Positions 47,815 to 56,988 are shown, counted from the stretch's first letter. The stretch: DNA of 64,000 bases from Desulfonatronospira thiodismutans ASO3-1 (GCF_000174435.1 NZ_ACJN02000001.1:1105658-1169657); one strand, 5' to 3'. The notes: generated by a model from the letters alone, not told the origin. A program made the numbers and translations.

Positions 47815-48888
47815 ATGCAGGAGTGGATTAAAGAACTGCAGCAGATGGTCAATACCAGGGAAAAACTGGCTGACTATGTGGATATAACCCCGGACGAGGA
47901 CGCGGCCATTACCACCATGCGCACCAGGTGGGGCACGACACCCTACTTTGCATCTCTTATGGACCCCCAGGACCCGGCCTGTCCCATCCGCAGGCAGGTT
48001 GTGCCTTCCCTGAAGGAAAAGGAAAACAAATACGGCATCCAGGACTACCTGATACACAAGGAAAACCGGGCTGTAGGTGAAAAGCGCCCGGACTGCATAG
48101 CCAGGCAGTACCAGGACCGTATCGCCTTTACCGTAACCGATGTCTGTGCCAACTATTGCCGGCACTGCTTCCGCAAAGAACTGGTGGTGGACCAGGGCCT
48201 GAGCCTGCGCTTCGATGTTGATGAAGGACTGGGCTGGATCAGGGAACATCCCGAAGTGCGCGACGTACTCATAACCGGCGGGGATCCCTTCATACTTTCC
48301 GATGAAAAGCTGGGCCGCATAATTACAGAACTAAGACGCATCCCCCATGTGCAGATGATCCGCTTCGGGACGCGAACCCCCATAGTTCTGCCCAGCAGGA
48401 TAAACAAAGAACTTTGCGAAATTCTGGGAGATTTTCACCGGGTACCGGTATGGATCAACACCCAGTGCAACCATGCCAGGGAAATCACCGAGGAAACCGC
48501 CAGAGGGGTATACGACCTCATGCGCTGCGGAGTAAATGTGGGCAACCAGGCCGTACTGTTGAAAGGCATAAACGACGACCCTCAGTCCTTCAGAGAACTG
48601 CACCAGAAGCTGCTTACAGTACGCATCCGCCCCTATTACGTCTTTTACTGCGAGCCGGCACCGGGGATAGATCATTTCCGGACCCCTGTGGAAAAAGGGG
48701 CCGAACTTATCCGGGATGCCATCCGGGGGCACACTACCGGGCTGTGTCAGCCCATGTACGTAATCGCCACCAATATCGGCAAGGTGCCCCTGATGCCCGA
48801 TTATTACCTCAAGGAAAAGACAGACGAGGAATACGTTCTGAGAAACTACCTCGACCAGAACACTTCCCTGCCTGTTATTCCGGAATGA
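47815..48888 (+). CDS. KamA-family radical SAM aminomutase-like enzyme, 357 aa
   Basis: Start at MQEWIKELQQMVNTREKLAD, with GTGAGG eight bases upstream. An ATG at 47797 is also open. The radical SAM motif is CANYCRHCFR. PLP-enzyme features (DVLITGGDPFILSDEKL, FGTRTPIVLPSRI, NTQCNHAREITEETA) match lysine 2,3-aminomutase-type enzymes. In lysine 2,3-aminomutase two Asp bind the lysine side chain. The corresponding positions here read YCEPAPGIDHFRTPV and VIATNIGKVP, with Glu and Ala in place of Asp, so lysine is unlikely. Glutamate or another amino acid is possible. Confidence 0.82.
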   Translation: MQEWIKELQQMVNTREKLADYVDITPDEDAAITTMRTRWGTTPYFASLMDPQDPACPIRRQVVPSLKEKENKYGIQDYLIHKENRAVGEKRPDCIARQYQDRIAFTVTDVCANYCRHCFRKELVVDQGLSLRFDVDEGLGWIREHPEVRDVLITGGDPFILSDEKLGRIITELRRIPHVQMIRFGTRTPIVLPSRINKELCEILGDFHRVPVWINTQCNHAREITEETARGVYDLMRCGVNVGNQAVLLKGINDDPQSFRELHQKLLTVRIRPYYVFYCEPAPGIDHFRTPVEKGAELIRDAIRGHTTGLCQPMYVIATNIGKVPLMPDYYLKEKTDEEYVLRNYLDQNTSLPVIPE

Positions 48889-48889
48889 A

Positions 48890-48925
48890 GATGTGCCTGC
48901 AAAAACAACTTTTTGCAGGCACATC
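48890..48925. terminator. Perfect hairpin after kamA
   Basis: GATGTGCCTGCAAAAA pairs exactly with TTTTTGCAGGCACATC around CAAC. It probably terminates kamA. A similar hairpin is at 51825-51856. Confidence 0.75.
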
Positions 48926-48943
48926 AATAAAACAGTCAATCTT

Positions 48944-48981
48944 GTTTCTGCCGGGACCACCTGTAACCTCCCGGCAGAAAC
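48944..48981. terminator. Second hairpin between kamA and the glutamine synthetase gene
   Basis: GTTTCTGCCGGGA pairs perfectly with TCCCGGCAGAAAC. No long T-run, so it may be a regulatory structure. Confidence 0.6.
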
Positions 48982-49207
48982 CTTAATTTAAAAACATGAC
49001 GCTCAGCCAGACAGACACTAACTTTTCCAGATCCCATTCCCCAGGCAACCCCTTGCAGATTCCCATTGCCTCGCATATTTCATGCCCTGGCACCAACCGG
49101 CTTCAGGTCCAATCATTGCATACAGATGTAAATCAACCTTGTATTCATACAACAAACGGCTTGTGTATCAAGTCTTACTCTCCAGCCTGCGCTGAAAGGA
49201 GTTCAAG
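48982..49207. other. Leader of the glutamine synthetase gene
   Basis: No coding frame. A TTGCAT and TTGTAT pair at about 49117-49145 could be a weak promoter. TGGCAC at 49088 lacks a matching GC box, so sigma-54 control is not supported. Confidence 0.35.
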
Positions 49208-50512
49208 ATGTCAAACACAGATATTGAAGACATGATGGAACCCACCGACTCAACAGAAATCATTTTCACGGACCTTAATGGGCGTATCAGACGCCTTCCG
49301 GTCAATCCCAGAAACATCAGGCAGATTTCAGTTGAAGGCATAGGCTTTGACGGCAGTTCCGTAGCCGGTATTGCTACCGTGGAACACAGCGACCGCCTGC
49401 TCATGCCTGTTCTGGACAGCCTGAAAGTACTGCCCTTCAAGGAGAAAAAGACCTCTCTTTTCGTGGGCACCATACACAACGAGCATGGAGAAAGGGCCAG
49501 CACCGACCCCAGGTATGTCCTGGAAAAAGTCGTGGAAGAGGCCGAGGAAATGGGTTTCAGGTTCCAGGCCAGCCCGGAGTATGAGTTTTTTCTGTTTCAC
49601 CAGGATCAATATTCAAGGGATCTCAATACTGACAACGCCGGCTACTGCGAGGCCGACCCCAGGGACCAGGGGGAAAGAGTCCGCAACCGCATCATAGATG
49701 TCCTGACCAGTTGCGGGGTGCCTTTTGAAAAGGCCCATCACGAAGTAAGCCCCTCCCAGCACGAGATAAATTTTGAATGCGCCGACCCCCTGAATGCCGC
49801 GGACAGAACCCTGGTTTTCAACTACGTAGCTCACATGATAGCTTCTGAACACGACCTGCATGCCAGTTTCATGCCCAAGCCCTTCAACAACAAAAACCGC
49901 AACGCCCTGCATATTCACCTGTCCATGCAGGACCTTGACGGGCAGAATATATTCTACCAGCAGGGGGACGAGCACAACCTCAGCCATGTGGCCAGGCAGT
50001 TCATTGCCGGCATACTCAAGTACGCCAGACAGACCTCCATCCTAATGGCTTCCACCTTCAACTCCTACAAGGCATACGTTATTGAACGTGAAGCCCCGGT
50101 GGTCGTAGGCTGGGGACCGCGCAACCGTACTTCCATGGTGCGCATCCCCTATGCCACCAATGCCCAGGCCACAAGGCTGGAGCTTAGAAGCCCGGACCCG
50201 GCCGGAAATATCTACCTGCAGATGGCTGCCTTTATCAAAATGGGCCTGCAGGGCATCAGGGAAGAGCTTGACTGCAACAGCCCCGACCGGGGCAAGGCGT
50301 ATTTTCAGTCCATGAAGAAAAAGCTCTGGGATACCCGGCTCTTGCCCAAGACCATGTTCGAAGCCCTGGTTGAGGCCGAAGACAGCCCTTTCCTCAAGGA
50401 CCTCCTGGGAGAACAGCAGTATCAGAACCTCATGAACATCAAGACCGCGGAATGGGAAGATCACCGTACCAGCGTTACCGCAATGGAGTTTGACAGATAT
50501 CTGCCTTATTGA
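49208..50512 (+). CDS. Glutamine synthetase-family protein, 434 aa
   Basis: Type I-like. GIGFDGSSVAGIATVEHSDR (N-terminal beta-grasp and start of the active-site funnel), PEYEFFLF (Glu metal ligands), HHEVSPSQHEINFE (His and Glu ligands), FMPKPFNNKNRNALHIH, and NRTSMVRIPYATNAQATRLE (Arg ligands). No adenylylation Tyr is assigned. Length fits. GGAG precedes the ATG. It forms an amide from glutamate or a related acid, ATP and ammonia. It may be the main GlnA, or a paralogue that uses the product of the neighbouring aminomutase. The latter is hypothesis only. Confidence 0.88.
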   Translation: MSNTDIEDMMEPTDSTEIIFTDLNGRIRRLPVNPRNIRQISVEGIGFDGSSVAGIATVEHSDRLLMPVLDSLKVLPFKEKKTSLFVGTIHNEHGERASTDPRYVLEKVVEEAEEMGFRFQASPEYEFFLFHQDQYSRDLNTDNAGYCEADPRDQGERVRNRIIDVLTSCGVPFEKAHHEVSPSQHEINFECADPLNAADRTLVFNYVAHMIASEHDLHASFMPKPFNNKNRNALHIHLSMQDLDGQNIFYQQGDEHNLSHVARQFIAGILKYARQTSILMASTFNSYKAYVIEREAPVVVGWGPRNRTSMVRIPYATNAQATRLELRSPDPAGNIYLQMAAFIKMGLQGIREELDCNSPDRGKAYFQSMKKKLWDTRLLPKTMFEALVEAEDSPFLKDLLGEQQYQNLMNIKTAEWEDHRTSVTAMEFDRYLPY

Positions 50513-50513
50513 G

Positions 50514-50591
50514 ATTGTGGATTCAGGGATTAAGGGATTGAAGGAAATTGAGGGATTAAGGGATTAAGGGATTGAAGGATTGGGGGATTGG
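50514..50591. repeat. GGGATTAA-type short tandem repeat
   Basis: Irregular copies of GGGATTAA/GGGATTGAA right after the glutamine synthetase stop. Confidence 0.85.
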
Positions 50592-50609
50592 GCTCTTGTC
50601 TTCTTATTG

Positions 50610-51293
50610 TGCACATTGACCACGCGAAGCACGTGGCAGGCTCAGCCAAAAGGAAAAAAACCGTTTCCGGATGAAAACTAAATTACTACACTTATCCACA
50701 GAAGTAAATCCATGGCACGGTGTAGCTCCCCTCCTTAGCCAAGGAGGGGCCGGGGGTGGTTGTATGAGATCCCTTCCTTGTACAGATTGACCACTCGAAG
50801 CACGTGGCAGGCTCAGCCAAAAGAAAAAAGAACTGTTTCCGGATGAAAAATAAATCAATGCACTTTTCCCAGCAGTAAATCCAGGGCACGGTGTAGCTCC
50901 CCTCCTTAGCCAAGGAGGGGCCGGGGGTGGTTGTATGAGATCCCTTCCTTGTACAGATTGACCACTCGAAGCACGTGGCAGGCTCAGCCAAAAGAAAAAA
51001 GAACTGTTTCCGGATGAAAAATAAATCAATGCACTTTTCCCAGCAGTAAATCCAGGGCACGGTGTAGCTCCCCTCCTTAGCCAAGGAGGGGCCGGGGGTG
51101 GTTGTATGAGATCCCTTCCTTGTACAGATTGACCACTCGAAGCACGTGGCAGGCTCAGCCAAAAGAAAAAAGAACTGTTTCCGGATGAAAAATAAATCAA
51201 TGCACTTTTCCCAGCAGTAAATCCAGGGCACGGTGTAGCTCCCCTCCTTAGCCAAGGAGGGGCCGGGGGTGGTTGTATGAGATCCCTTCCTTT
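50610..51293. repeat. Four tandem 171-bp repeats containing the dispersed hairpin
   Basis: TGTAGCTCCCCTCC recurs at 50721, 50892, 51063 and 51234, a constant 171-bp period. The last three periods are essentially identical, the first diverged. 171 is a multiple of three, so the leftward frames stay open through the array and mimic proteins of 246 and 187 aa, which are not real. Each unit carries CCCCTCCTT-AGCC-AAGGAGGGG and a TTGACCACTCGAAGCACGTG-type segment. Confidence 0.95.
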
Positions 51294-51382
51294 TTCTGAA
51301 TTTATCCCAAAGAAACCTCTTTTCCTCCCAGGATCACAAAACAATCCCAGCCGCTATATGCCGGTTTGTTTACGAAAACCCC

Positions 51383-51700
51383 CTATTTCAAGTGCCCGTA
51401 ACCTTCCAGGGCGTGGTCGGGGTTCACCTCTGTGCACTGCCAGTGGCCCGGGCTTAGCTGGTAGCGCCACACCACCCACTCGTCGTTGTCTATGTAATCC
51501 ACATAACCAGATCCTTTTTCCCCCAGGGCTGTGGCAATGGCCTCCACCGCTGGCTCAATATCCATGGGCTCTCCTTCATGCTCCACCTCGACCCGGCCGT
51601 CTCTCACCTCGAAAGGATACAGATCGGTTTTCTGCAGCTCTTCGAGCTTTTCCGGTGTAAAACCTTCAACTTCACCATATATGCGTACCGCAAATTTCAT
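51383..51700 (-). CDS. Hypothetical protein, 105 aa
   Basis: Starts MKFAVRIYGEVEGFTPEKLE, with AAAGGAGG upstream. An alpha/beta body (LYPFEVRDGRVEVEHEGEPM) and WVVWRYQLSPGHWQCTEVNP. No family is recognised. It looks complete and expressed. Confidence 0.55.
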   Translation of the reverse strand: MKFAVRIYGEVEGFTPEKLEELQKTDLYPFEVRDGRVEVEHEGEPMDIEPAVEAIATALGEKGSGYVDYIDNDEWVVWRYQLSPGHWQCTEVNPDHALEGYGHLK

Positions 51701-51824
51701 GATCGACCTCCTTTATAATATTTACAGATGCACCTGCAAAAAATCAGAAAATAACTGGCAACCATAAATATGGATCATCTAACTCTTTGGTTTTACAGAC
51801 CCCTGACGTCTGATGTCTGACGCC

Positions 51825-51856
51825 TGTGACTGCAAAAATGACTTTTTTCAGTCACA
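51825..51856. terminator. Hairpin related to the one after kamA
   Basis: TGTGACTG-c-AAAAA / TTTTTT-CAGTCACA around TGAC. Same design as 48890-48925: T/A-rich inner stem under a GTG-A/C-CTG outer stem. Confidence 0.65.
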
Positions 51857-51911
51857 TCTTTACAGGAGTAACCATAAAAAGCTGCAGCTGCCTGTCAACT
51901 CTACACCAGCA

Positions 51912-51940
51912 TTGACACAAGCCATTTCTGAGCATATTTT
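51912..51940 (+). promoter_or_regulatory. Sigma-70-like promoter
   Basis: TTGACA (51912-51917), a 17-bp spacer, TATTTT (51935-51940). It is 92 bp before the metallo-hydrolase start. Confidence 0.65.
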
Positions 51941-52032
51941 CAGTCTGAATTTCAAGGCTGCCTGAAAACCGGTATCAGTTTGCATCAGAAACCCTGGGCA
52001 CAGAGCCCCGGCTTTTCAAGGAGGACAAAACC

Positions 52033-52779
52033 ATGGCCACATACAGGATACATCCCCTGGTTATGGGCACCAAGCGTTTCGACAAGTCCATGATGACCTA
52101 CCAGCACGGCGCTGGAACTCCTTATATTATACCCATCTATGCCTGGTATCTGGAAGGCGGGGATCGTAACATTCTGGTCGACACCGGGGAGATGAGCCCC
52201 ATCATATCTGAAGACCGCCGGCAGGACCTGGGTGGAACCATATACACCTTTGAGGAAGGACTGGCCAGAGTAGGTCTCCAACCAAATGACATTGATGCGG
52301 TGATCCACACCCACCTGCACAACGATCACTGCGAAAACGATGCCGAATGTGTCAATGCCGAGATATTCGTTCGTCCAGAGGAAATTGAAAGCGCCCACAA
52401 CCCGCACCCGCTGGACTACAGGTACCTGGATGACTACATCCTGGACGCAGAGGAAAACGGACAGATAAGAACCGTGGAAAAGGACATGGAGCTCTTTCCG
52501 GGAATATACGTCATGCATACCCCGGCCCACACCCCGGGAGGCATGAGCGTTTTTGTTCAGACCAGCCAGGGCAGAGCCGCAATCACCGGATTTTGCGTTA
52601 TTGAAGAAAACTTTGATCCCCCGAAAGAGATCAGGGCCATGGAGATGGAAGTCATTCCTCCCGGCACCCTGATCAATTCTTATCAGGCCTACGACATCAT
52701 GCTCCGGGTCCGGGACAGCGCGGATATAATTCTGCCCCTGCACGAACCGCGCTTTGCAGATGGAAAAGCAGTAGGCTGA
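52033..52779 (+). CDS. Metallo-beta-lactamase-fold hydrolase of the AHL-lactonase-like type, 248 aa
   Basis: HTHLHNDHC (residues 92-100, metal ligands His94, His96, Asp98, His99) and the later HTPAHTPGGMSV with the bridging residues of the AiiA/AttM-like branch. AAGGAGG upstream. It has no signal peptide. It might open a lactone or hydrolyse a thioester. The exact substrate cannot be assigned. Its stop is one base from the stop of the opposing diguanylate cyclase gene. Confidence 0.88.
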   Translation: MATYRIHPLVMGTKRFDKSMMTYQHGAGTPYIIPIYAWYLEGGDRNILVDTGEMSPIISEDRRQDLGGTIYTFEEGLARVGLQPNDIDAVIHTHLHNDHCENDAECVNAEIFVRPEEIESAHNPHPLDYRYLDDYILDAEENGQIRTVEKDMELFPGIYVMHTPAHTPGGMSVFVQTSQGRAAITGFCVIEENFDPPKEIRAMEMEVIPPGTLINSYQAYDIMLRVRDSADIILPLHEPRFADGKAVG

Positions 52780-52780
52780 T

Positions 52781-53698
52781 TCACATAAAGTTGCAGACGT
52801 TTTTGCCCTGGCTTTTGGATAGATACATGGCCTTGTCCGCCCTGGCTATCATGCTGTCCTGGGTATCCTCAGGCCTGACCGTAGCTGCGCCCAGGCTGAT
52901 GGTGATCCTGCTCCCGCACTCGAACTCGTGCCCGGCCACCATTTGCCTGAGGTTTTCAGCCAGTGGCCTGACACCGGAAGAATCGGTTTCCGGGCAGACC
53001 AGCAGAAACTCTTCTCCGCCCCATCTGCACAACAGGTCGGTAGCCCTGGTATTGGCAGTCAACAGGTTGGACATTTCGTAAAGCACCCTGTCCCCGGCCA
53101 GATGTCCCAGGGTATCGTTTATGTCTTTAAAATCGTCGATATCCATAAGTATGATAGAAAACAGCCTGCCGTATCTCTCGTACCTGCCAAGCTCCTTGTC
53201 CATAATTTCGTCAAGTTTGACCCTGTTGTACGCACCTGTAAGTACATCCCGGGCATAGAGCGTTTCCAGTTCCTCGTTTTTTATGGCCAGCCTGGCATGG
53301 GCCTCGGCCAGAGAATTCTGGGCCGCCTTGAGTTCGCTTATATCCACTGCAAAGGTGCATTTTACCAGACGACCGTCTGTCCAGGGCACCATGAGCTCAT
53401 GGAACTGGTACCACCTGTCGTTGTATTCGTTAAAAAACTCGAAAGTCAGGTGATCCCCTGACTGCTCCTCTCCGTCTGAACGTAGCTCCTTTATCCTGCA
53501 ATGCATACAGGGGCTCTCGAAATTGAATATCTCCCGGTAACAGATGCCTCCCTCCCGGACGTTTCCGCCTACCATTTCAGACAGATGCCGGTTGGCGAAT
53601 AACAGCTGATGGCTCTGAACATCCACTATATACACCCCGAAAGGCAGGGCCTGGAAAAGGGAATTGAATATGATGCTGTTGTTGTTCTGGCGGGTCAT
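52781..53698 (-). CDS. Diguanylate cyclase with a PAS domain, 305 aa
   Basis: The PAS-like N-terminal half contains FGVYIVDVQSHQLLFANRHL and a YREIFNFESPCMHCRIKEL cluster with two Cys. A linker helix leads into GGDEF: RYGRLFSIILMDIDDFKDIN and CRWGGEEFLLVCPETD, the active A-site motif GGEEF. It makes cyclic di-GMP. No clear RxxD inhibitory site is seen. It overlaps the upstream response regulator gene (ATGA), so the regulator is probably its input. Confidence 0.92.
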   Translation of the reverse strand: MTRQNNNSIIFNSLFQALPFGVYIVDVQSHQLLFANRHLSEMVGGNVREGGICYREIFNFESPCMHCRIKELRSDGEEQSGDHLTFEFFNEYNDRWYQFHELMVPWTDGRLVKCTFAVDISELKAAQNSLAEAHARLAIKNEELETLYARDVLTGAYNRVKLDEIMDKELGRYERYGRLFSIILMDIDDFKDINDTLGHLAGDRVLYEMSNLLTANTRATDLLCRWGGEEFLLVCPETDSSGVRPLAENLRQMVAGHEFECGSRITISLGAATVRPEDTQDSMIARADKAMYLSKSQGKNVCNFM

Positions 53699-54078
53699 TC
53701 TTTGTTCAGGTACTTGTTTATGACCTTGTTCAGGGTCTGGGCCACATTGTCCCTGTAAAAGGGCTTGAGGATATAACCCTTGGCCCCCGCGCCGATGGCG
53801 TCTATCACCGTCTGCTTCTGGCCGTGGGAGGTGACCATGACGACAACCGCCTCCGGATCCGACTCTATTATCTTTTTGGTGGCCTCAATACCGTCCATAA
53901 CCGGCATTGTTATATCCATGGTCACCAGGTCGGGCTTTAATTGAATATACTTTTCACAGGCCTGTTGTCCGTTGACACAGGTACCTGCCACACTGTGTCC
54001 CAGTTCTTCCAGCAACTGTGAAAGTTTGCGCTGGGTAATGAGCGAATCGTCCACTACCATGAAAGAAAACTTGCTCAT
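53695..54078 (-). CDS. CheY-like single-domain response regulator, 127 aa
   Basis: FMVVDDSLITQRKLSQLLEE, then DLVTMDITMPVMDG with the phospho-acceptor Asp55, VVMVTSHGQ, and GAKGYILKPF. No output domain. It is coupled to the CheX-like gene above it and the diguanylate cyclase below it. It is likely phosphorylated by the CheA-like kinase and dephosphorylated by the CheX-like protein, and may control the cyclase. Confidence 0.93.
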   Translation of the reverse strand: MSKFSFMVVDDSLITQRKLSQLLEELGHSVAGTCVNGQQACEKYIQLKPDLVTMDITMPVMDGIEATKKIIESDPEAVVVMVTSHGQKQTVIDAIGAGAKGYILKPFYRDNVAQTLNKVINKYLNKE

Positions 54079-54605
54079 GAACCTGCCTCCAGATTATTTA
54101 ACTGCTCATCAAACAACTGCCTGGGACCTATAAGGTGGATATAAAGATTGCCCTTGCTTGTCTGGACGACAGATGAATAAAAGGTGGTGCCTTGAGTTCT
54201 GATCATATTCCTGGCCTCCTGGATTACAATGGGAGGGGAAAAAGTGACCCGTTCACCCCCCGGGGCGAAAAATTCAGCAGTATTGCCCACTACGATATTA
54301 AGCATCTCAGTGGCTGCCGACTCCAGGTAGTCGGGCGTTTCTTCCTCCGGGTAATCCAGACCCTGGGTCATTTGACGCAGAATAGAGAAAATAAGATCTT
54401 TTTCAAAGGAAAATGCAAAAAACATATTGATGGAACTGTTCACGCTTATAAGGGATGTCAGGTAAGACAGCTTGAGAGTGTTTACAGGTTCATACCGGCA
54501 GTCTATCCCTGTGACTGACACCCCGGCCTCGGACTGTAGAAAAGACTGCGTACCCTGTGCCAGGCTCTGCATCAGGTCCTTGATATTTACGCTTTGTTCC
54601 TGCAA
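54075..54605 (-). CDS. CheX/CheC-like chemotaxis phosphatase, 176 aa
   Basis: TTG start, supported by GGGAGGT and no nearby ATG. Contains DYLESAATEMLNIVVGNTAE, the E..N...G signature of CheC/CheX/FliY phosphatases. This copy has one such motif, as CheX does. It would speed CheY-P dephosphorylation. The stop overlaps the regulator start by four bases. Confidence 0.85.
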   Translation of the reverse strand: MQEQSVNIKDLMQSLAQGTQSFLQSEAGVSVTGIDCRYEPVNTLKLSYLTSLISVNSSINMFFAFSFEKDLIFSILRQMTQGLDYPEEETPDYLESAATEMLNIVVGNTAEFFAPGGERVTFSPPIVIQEARNMIRTQGTTFYSSVVQTSKGNLYIHLIGPRQLFDEQLNNLEAGS

Positions 54606-54629
54606 AAAATACCTCCCTTACGAAATCCC

Positions 54630-56762
54630 TCAAATTTTCAAGAACCCCTGCCCCGGCAGGTAAAAAACCACTTCCGTACCCAGGTCTGCAGCACTTTTCA
54701 CCTCTATACTGCCGCCAAGCGCCTCTACCGCTGCAGACACTGCATCCATGCCCACACCCCGGCCCCGGCATTTATCAGCTTCGGCCGCTGTGGACACCCC
54801 GGGGGTAAAAATCTGCATCAAAAGCTCTTTTTCATCCATCAGCCCCAGCTCTTCCAGGCTGTATGCACCACTTTCCCGCAGCTTTTCCCTGAGCCCTTCC
54901 AGGTCCACGCCGCTTCCGTCATCACTAATACTCAGCACGAAACCTTCCGGGGTATTTTCAATCCGGCACTGGATCTGTCCGGATTCCGGCTTGCCCTTTT
55001 CCAGACGCTCTTCCGGATCTTCTATACCGTGAGCAACGGCATTTCTAAAAACATGCACCAGGGATTTGATGAATGGATTAAATACCCGGGGATCGAAATA
55101 AATATCATCACCCTGAATATGCAGGGGGTGCAGGAGTTTTCCAGACCTGTCAGCCATCTGCTGCACAAACCTGGCATACTTGCCCAGGGACAGCTGCAGG
55201 CTCTTATAGCGAAGTTTTTTCAGGCTGTACAGGAGTTGGCTCAGGCCCTGCTGCACCTGCTCCGGAACAGCATGAGATTCCAGCAGTTCCTGTGCCTTTG
55301 ACTCCATGCCGGCCAGACTGTCCTCGGATACGCTCACCTCTCTGGCAGAATCCAGAAACCCTTTGCCCAGTGAATCCACAAGCACCTGCTTGTCCCTGCT
55401 CAACACCTGCAGCAACCACTGCCCGGGAAGCAGTTCCCCTGAACCAGGTGTTGAACAGGCCTCAACCCGGCCCCTGGCAGCCTCTGCCAGGCCCTGTTCC
55501 ACCGAGTGCAGAGCTTCCGGAGTATAGGGCATCTCGTACTGCATGAACACACCTTTGAAAGTGTGCACCTTGCGGAATAACTGGTCAATTTCAGGACCTG
55601 TTGAGGGCTTATCCCCTTTTTGCTGTTTCCTGGATTCTTCAAGAAAGTTTTCGTATTCGCGAAGAGTTTCCAGCAGGTCGTTTTTGTTCTCCAGGGCACT
55701 GACTACAAAAGAAAGTCTTTTATGCTCCTCCTGAATTTCCTTTTCCAGCAGGACCTTTTCGGTTATGTCGGTAATTATGAGCATGATCTGGGTGCTGGAA
55801 ATGAGCCTGTATTGCAGCTTGAGATACTTATGATTTACATACAGCTGTTCAGGCAGCAAAGAAATTATATTATCCTGGATAAAATCATCCTCCTCCTGCA
55901 TCAGCATCCGCAGAGATCCAGCAAAATGCTCCCTGTCATACCCGCCTTCCGGGTATAAAAGATCCGGCAGGCTGTTGCCGGCAACCCTGGGTCCGAATAT
56001 GTTTTCACACTCCAGGCTGTAGTTGGGATCAACAAGCAGGTTTTCGTCCGCCAGCATGAAACCCTGTCCGGAATTATTCAGAAGAAGGGATATATTCTCC
56101 TCTGCTTCCTGTTTCTTTCTTACCTGCATCCGCCAGATTCTCAAAGTAACAACCCAGGACAGGACCAGCACGCCCAGACCTCCCAGGACCAGCAGCACTG
56201 CCAGCCTGGTGGTATCATAGGCGGTCCTTTCCTGCAGTCGCTTTTGAATCAGTTCAGTCAAATCCCGCGTCCTGTCGGAGAAATCCATACGATTTTTGGT
56301 ATATTCCCATCCTGAAAGCAGGTTGTAGGCCTCCCTCTTTTCGCCCCTTTTCAACAGGGAAAAAACCTCTTCTTCCAGTTCATTGATTACCGTCAGGTGC
56401 TCATTGATCTCCTCTACGATTTTCTCCACCTCCTGGCTGGGCATAAGCTCCTGGATTTTTTGCAGAACGTTCTCTAATTGGGGTCTTGTTTCCAGGTAGT
56501 TTCTTTCCCAGTTGATATCCCCGCTGGTGGTGGCCACTAAGGCATACATCTGCATGGATTCGGCATACAGAAGGAGCTGCCAGGATGAACGCTCTATGAC
56601 AAACTCCCTTTCTCTAAAAGAAACCATGAGCTGATAGGAATAAACCAGATGCCAGAGCAAAAAACCCACCAGAAGTACGGTAATGGCAATGGAAACCGCA
56701 AACCAGCTCCTGGTGGAAGTATCCGGCCTGCCCTGGACGTTATCTTTTGCGTTACTGCTCAT
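54630..56762 (-). CDS. CheA-type hybrid sensor kinase with periplasmic sensor, 710 aa
   Basis: Two membrane helices (WFAVSIAITVLLVGFLLWHL and LAVLLVLGGLGVLVLSWVVT) flank a helical sensor of about 150 residues. Then a PAS-like segment (SGQGFMLADENLLVDPNYSL), a coiled-coil, an HPt-like helix (FRKVHTFKGVFMQYE with the phospho-accepting His), and an HATPase of CheA kind (FRNAVAHGIEDPEERLEKGK, SISDDGSGVDLEGLREKL, GRGVGMDAVSAAVEALGGSI). It lacks CheW-like and P2 domains. It starts the operon with CheX, CheY and the cyclase, so an external signal probably sets cyclic di-GMP. Confidence 0.88.
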   Translation of the reverse strand: MSSNAKDNVQGRPDTSTRSWFAVSIAITVLLVGFLLWHLVYSYQLMVSFREREFVIERSSWQLLLYAESMQMYALVATTSGDINWERNYLETRPQLENVLQKIQELMPSQEVEKIVEEINEHLTVINELEEEVFSLLKRGEKREAYNLLSGWEYTKNRMDFSDRTRDLTELIQKRLQERTAYDTTRLAVLLVLGGLGVLVLSWVVTLRIWRMQVRKKQEAEENISLLLNNSGQGFMLADENLLVDPNYSLECENIFGPRVAGNSLPDLLYPEGGYDREHFAGSLRMLMQEEDDFIQDNIISLLPEQLYVNHKYLKLQYRLISSTQIMLIITDITEKVLLEKEIQEEHKRLSFVVSALENKNDLLETLREYENFLEESRKQQKGDKPSTGPEIDQLFRKVHTFKGVFMQYEMPYTPEALHSVEQGLAEAARGRVEACSTPGSGELLPGQWLLQVLSRDKQVLVDSLGKGFLDSAREVSVSEDSLAGMESKAQELLESHAVPEQVQQGLSQLLYSLKKLRYKSLQLSLGKYARFVQQMADRSGKLLHPLHIQGDDIYFDPRVFNPFIKSLVHVFRNAVAHGIEDPEERLEKGKPESGQIQCRIENTPEGFVLSISDDGSGVDLEGLREKLRESGAYSLEELGLMDEKELLMQIFTPGVSTAAEADKCRGRGVGMDAVSAAVEALGGSIEVKSAADLGTEVVFYLPGQGFLKI

Positions 56763-56834
56763 TTAAGTCTTTAACCTTTGGCTTAAGCGGGCCATGCCCG
56801 CCACCCCATTGAAAGAGTTGTCCCTTCTTTTAAC

Positions 56835-56988
<154 letters not shown>

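Noticed and set aside
49060-49120. Sigma-54 promoter before the glutamine synthetase gene
   Set aside because: TGGCAC is present, but the expected TTGC(A/T) box at the right spacing is not.
50604-51344. Two repetitive leftward reading frames of 246 and 187 aa
   Set aside because: They are produced by the 171-bp tandem repeat, whose period is divisible by three. Both are low-complexity translations of a non-coding repeat.
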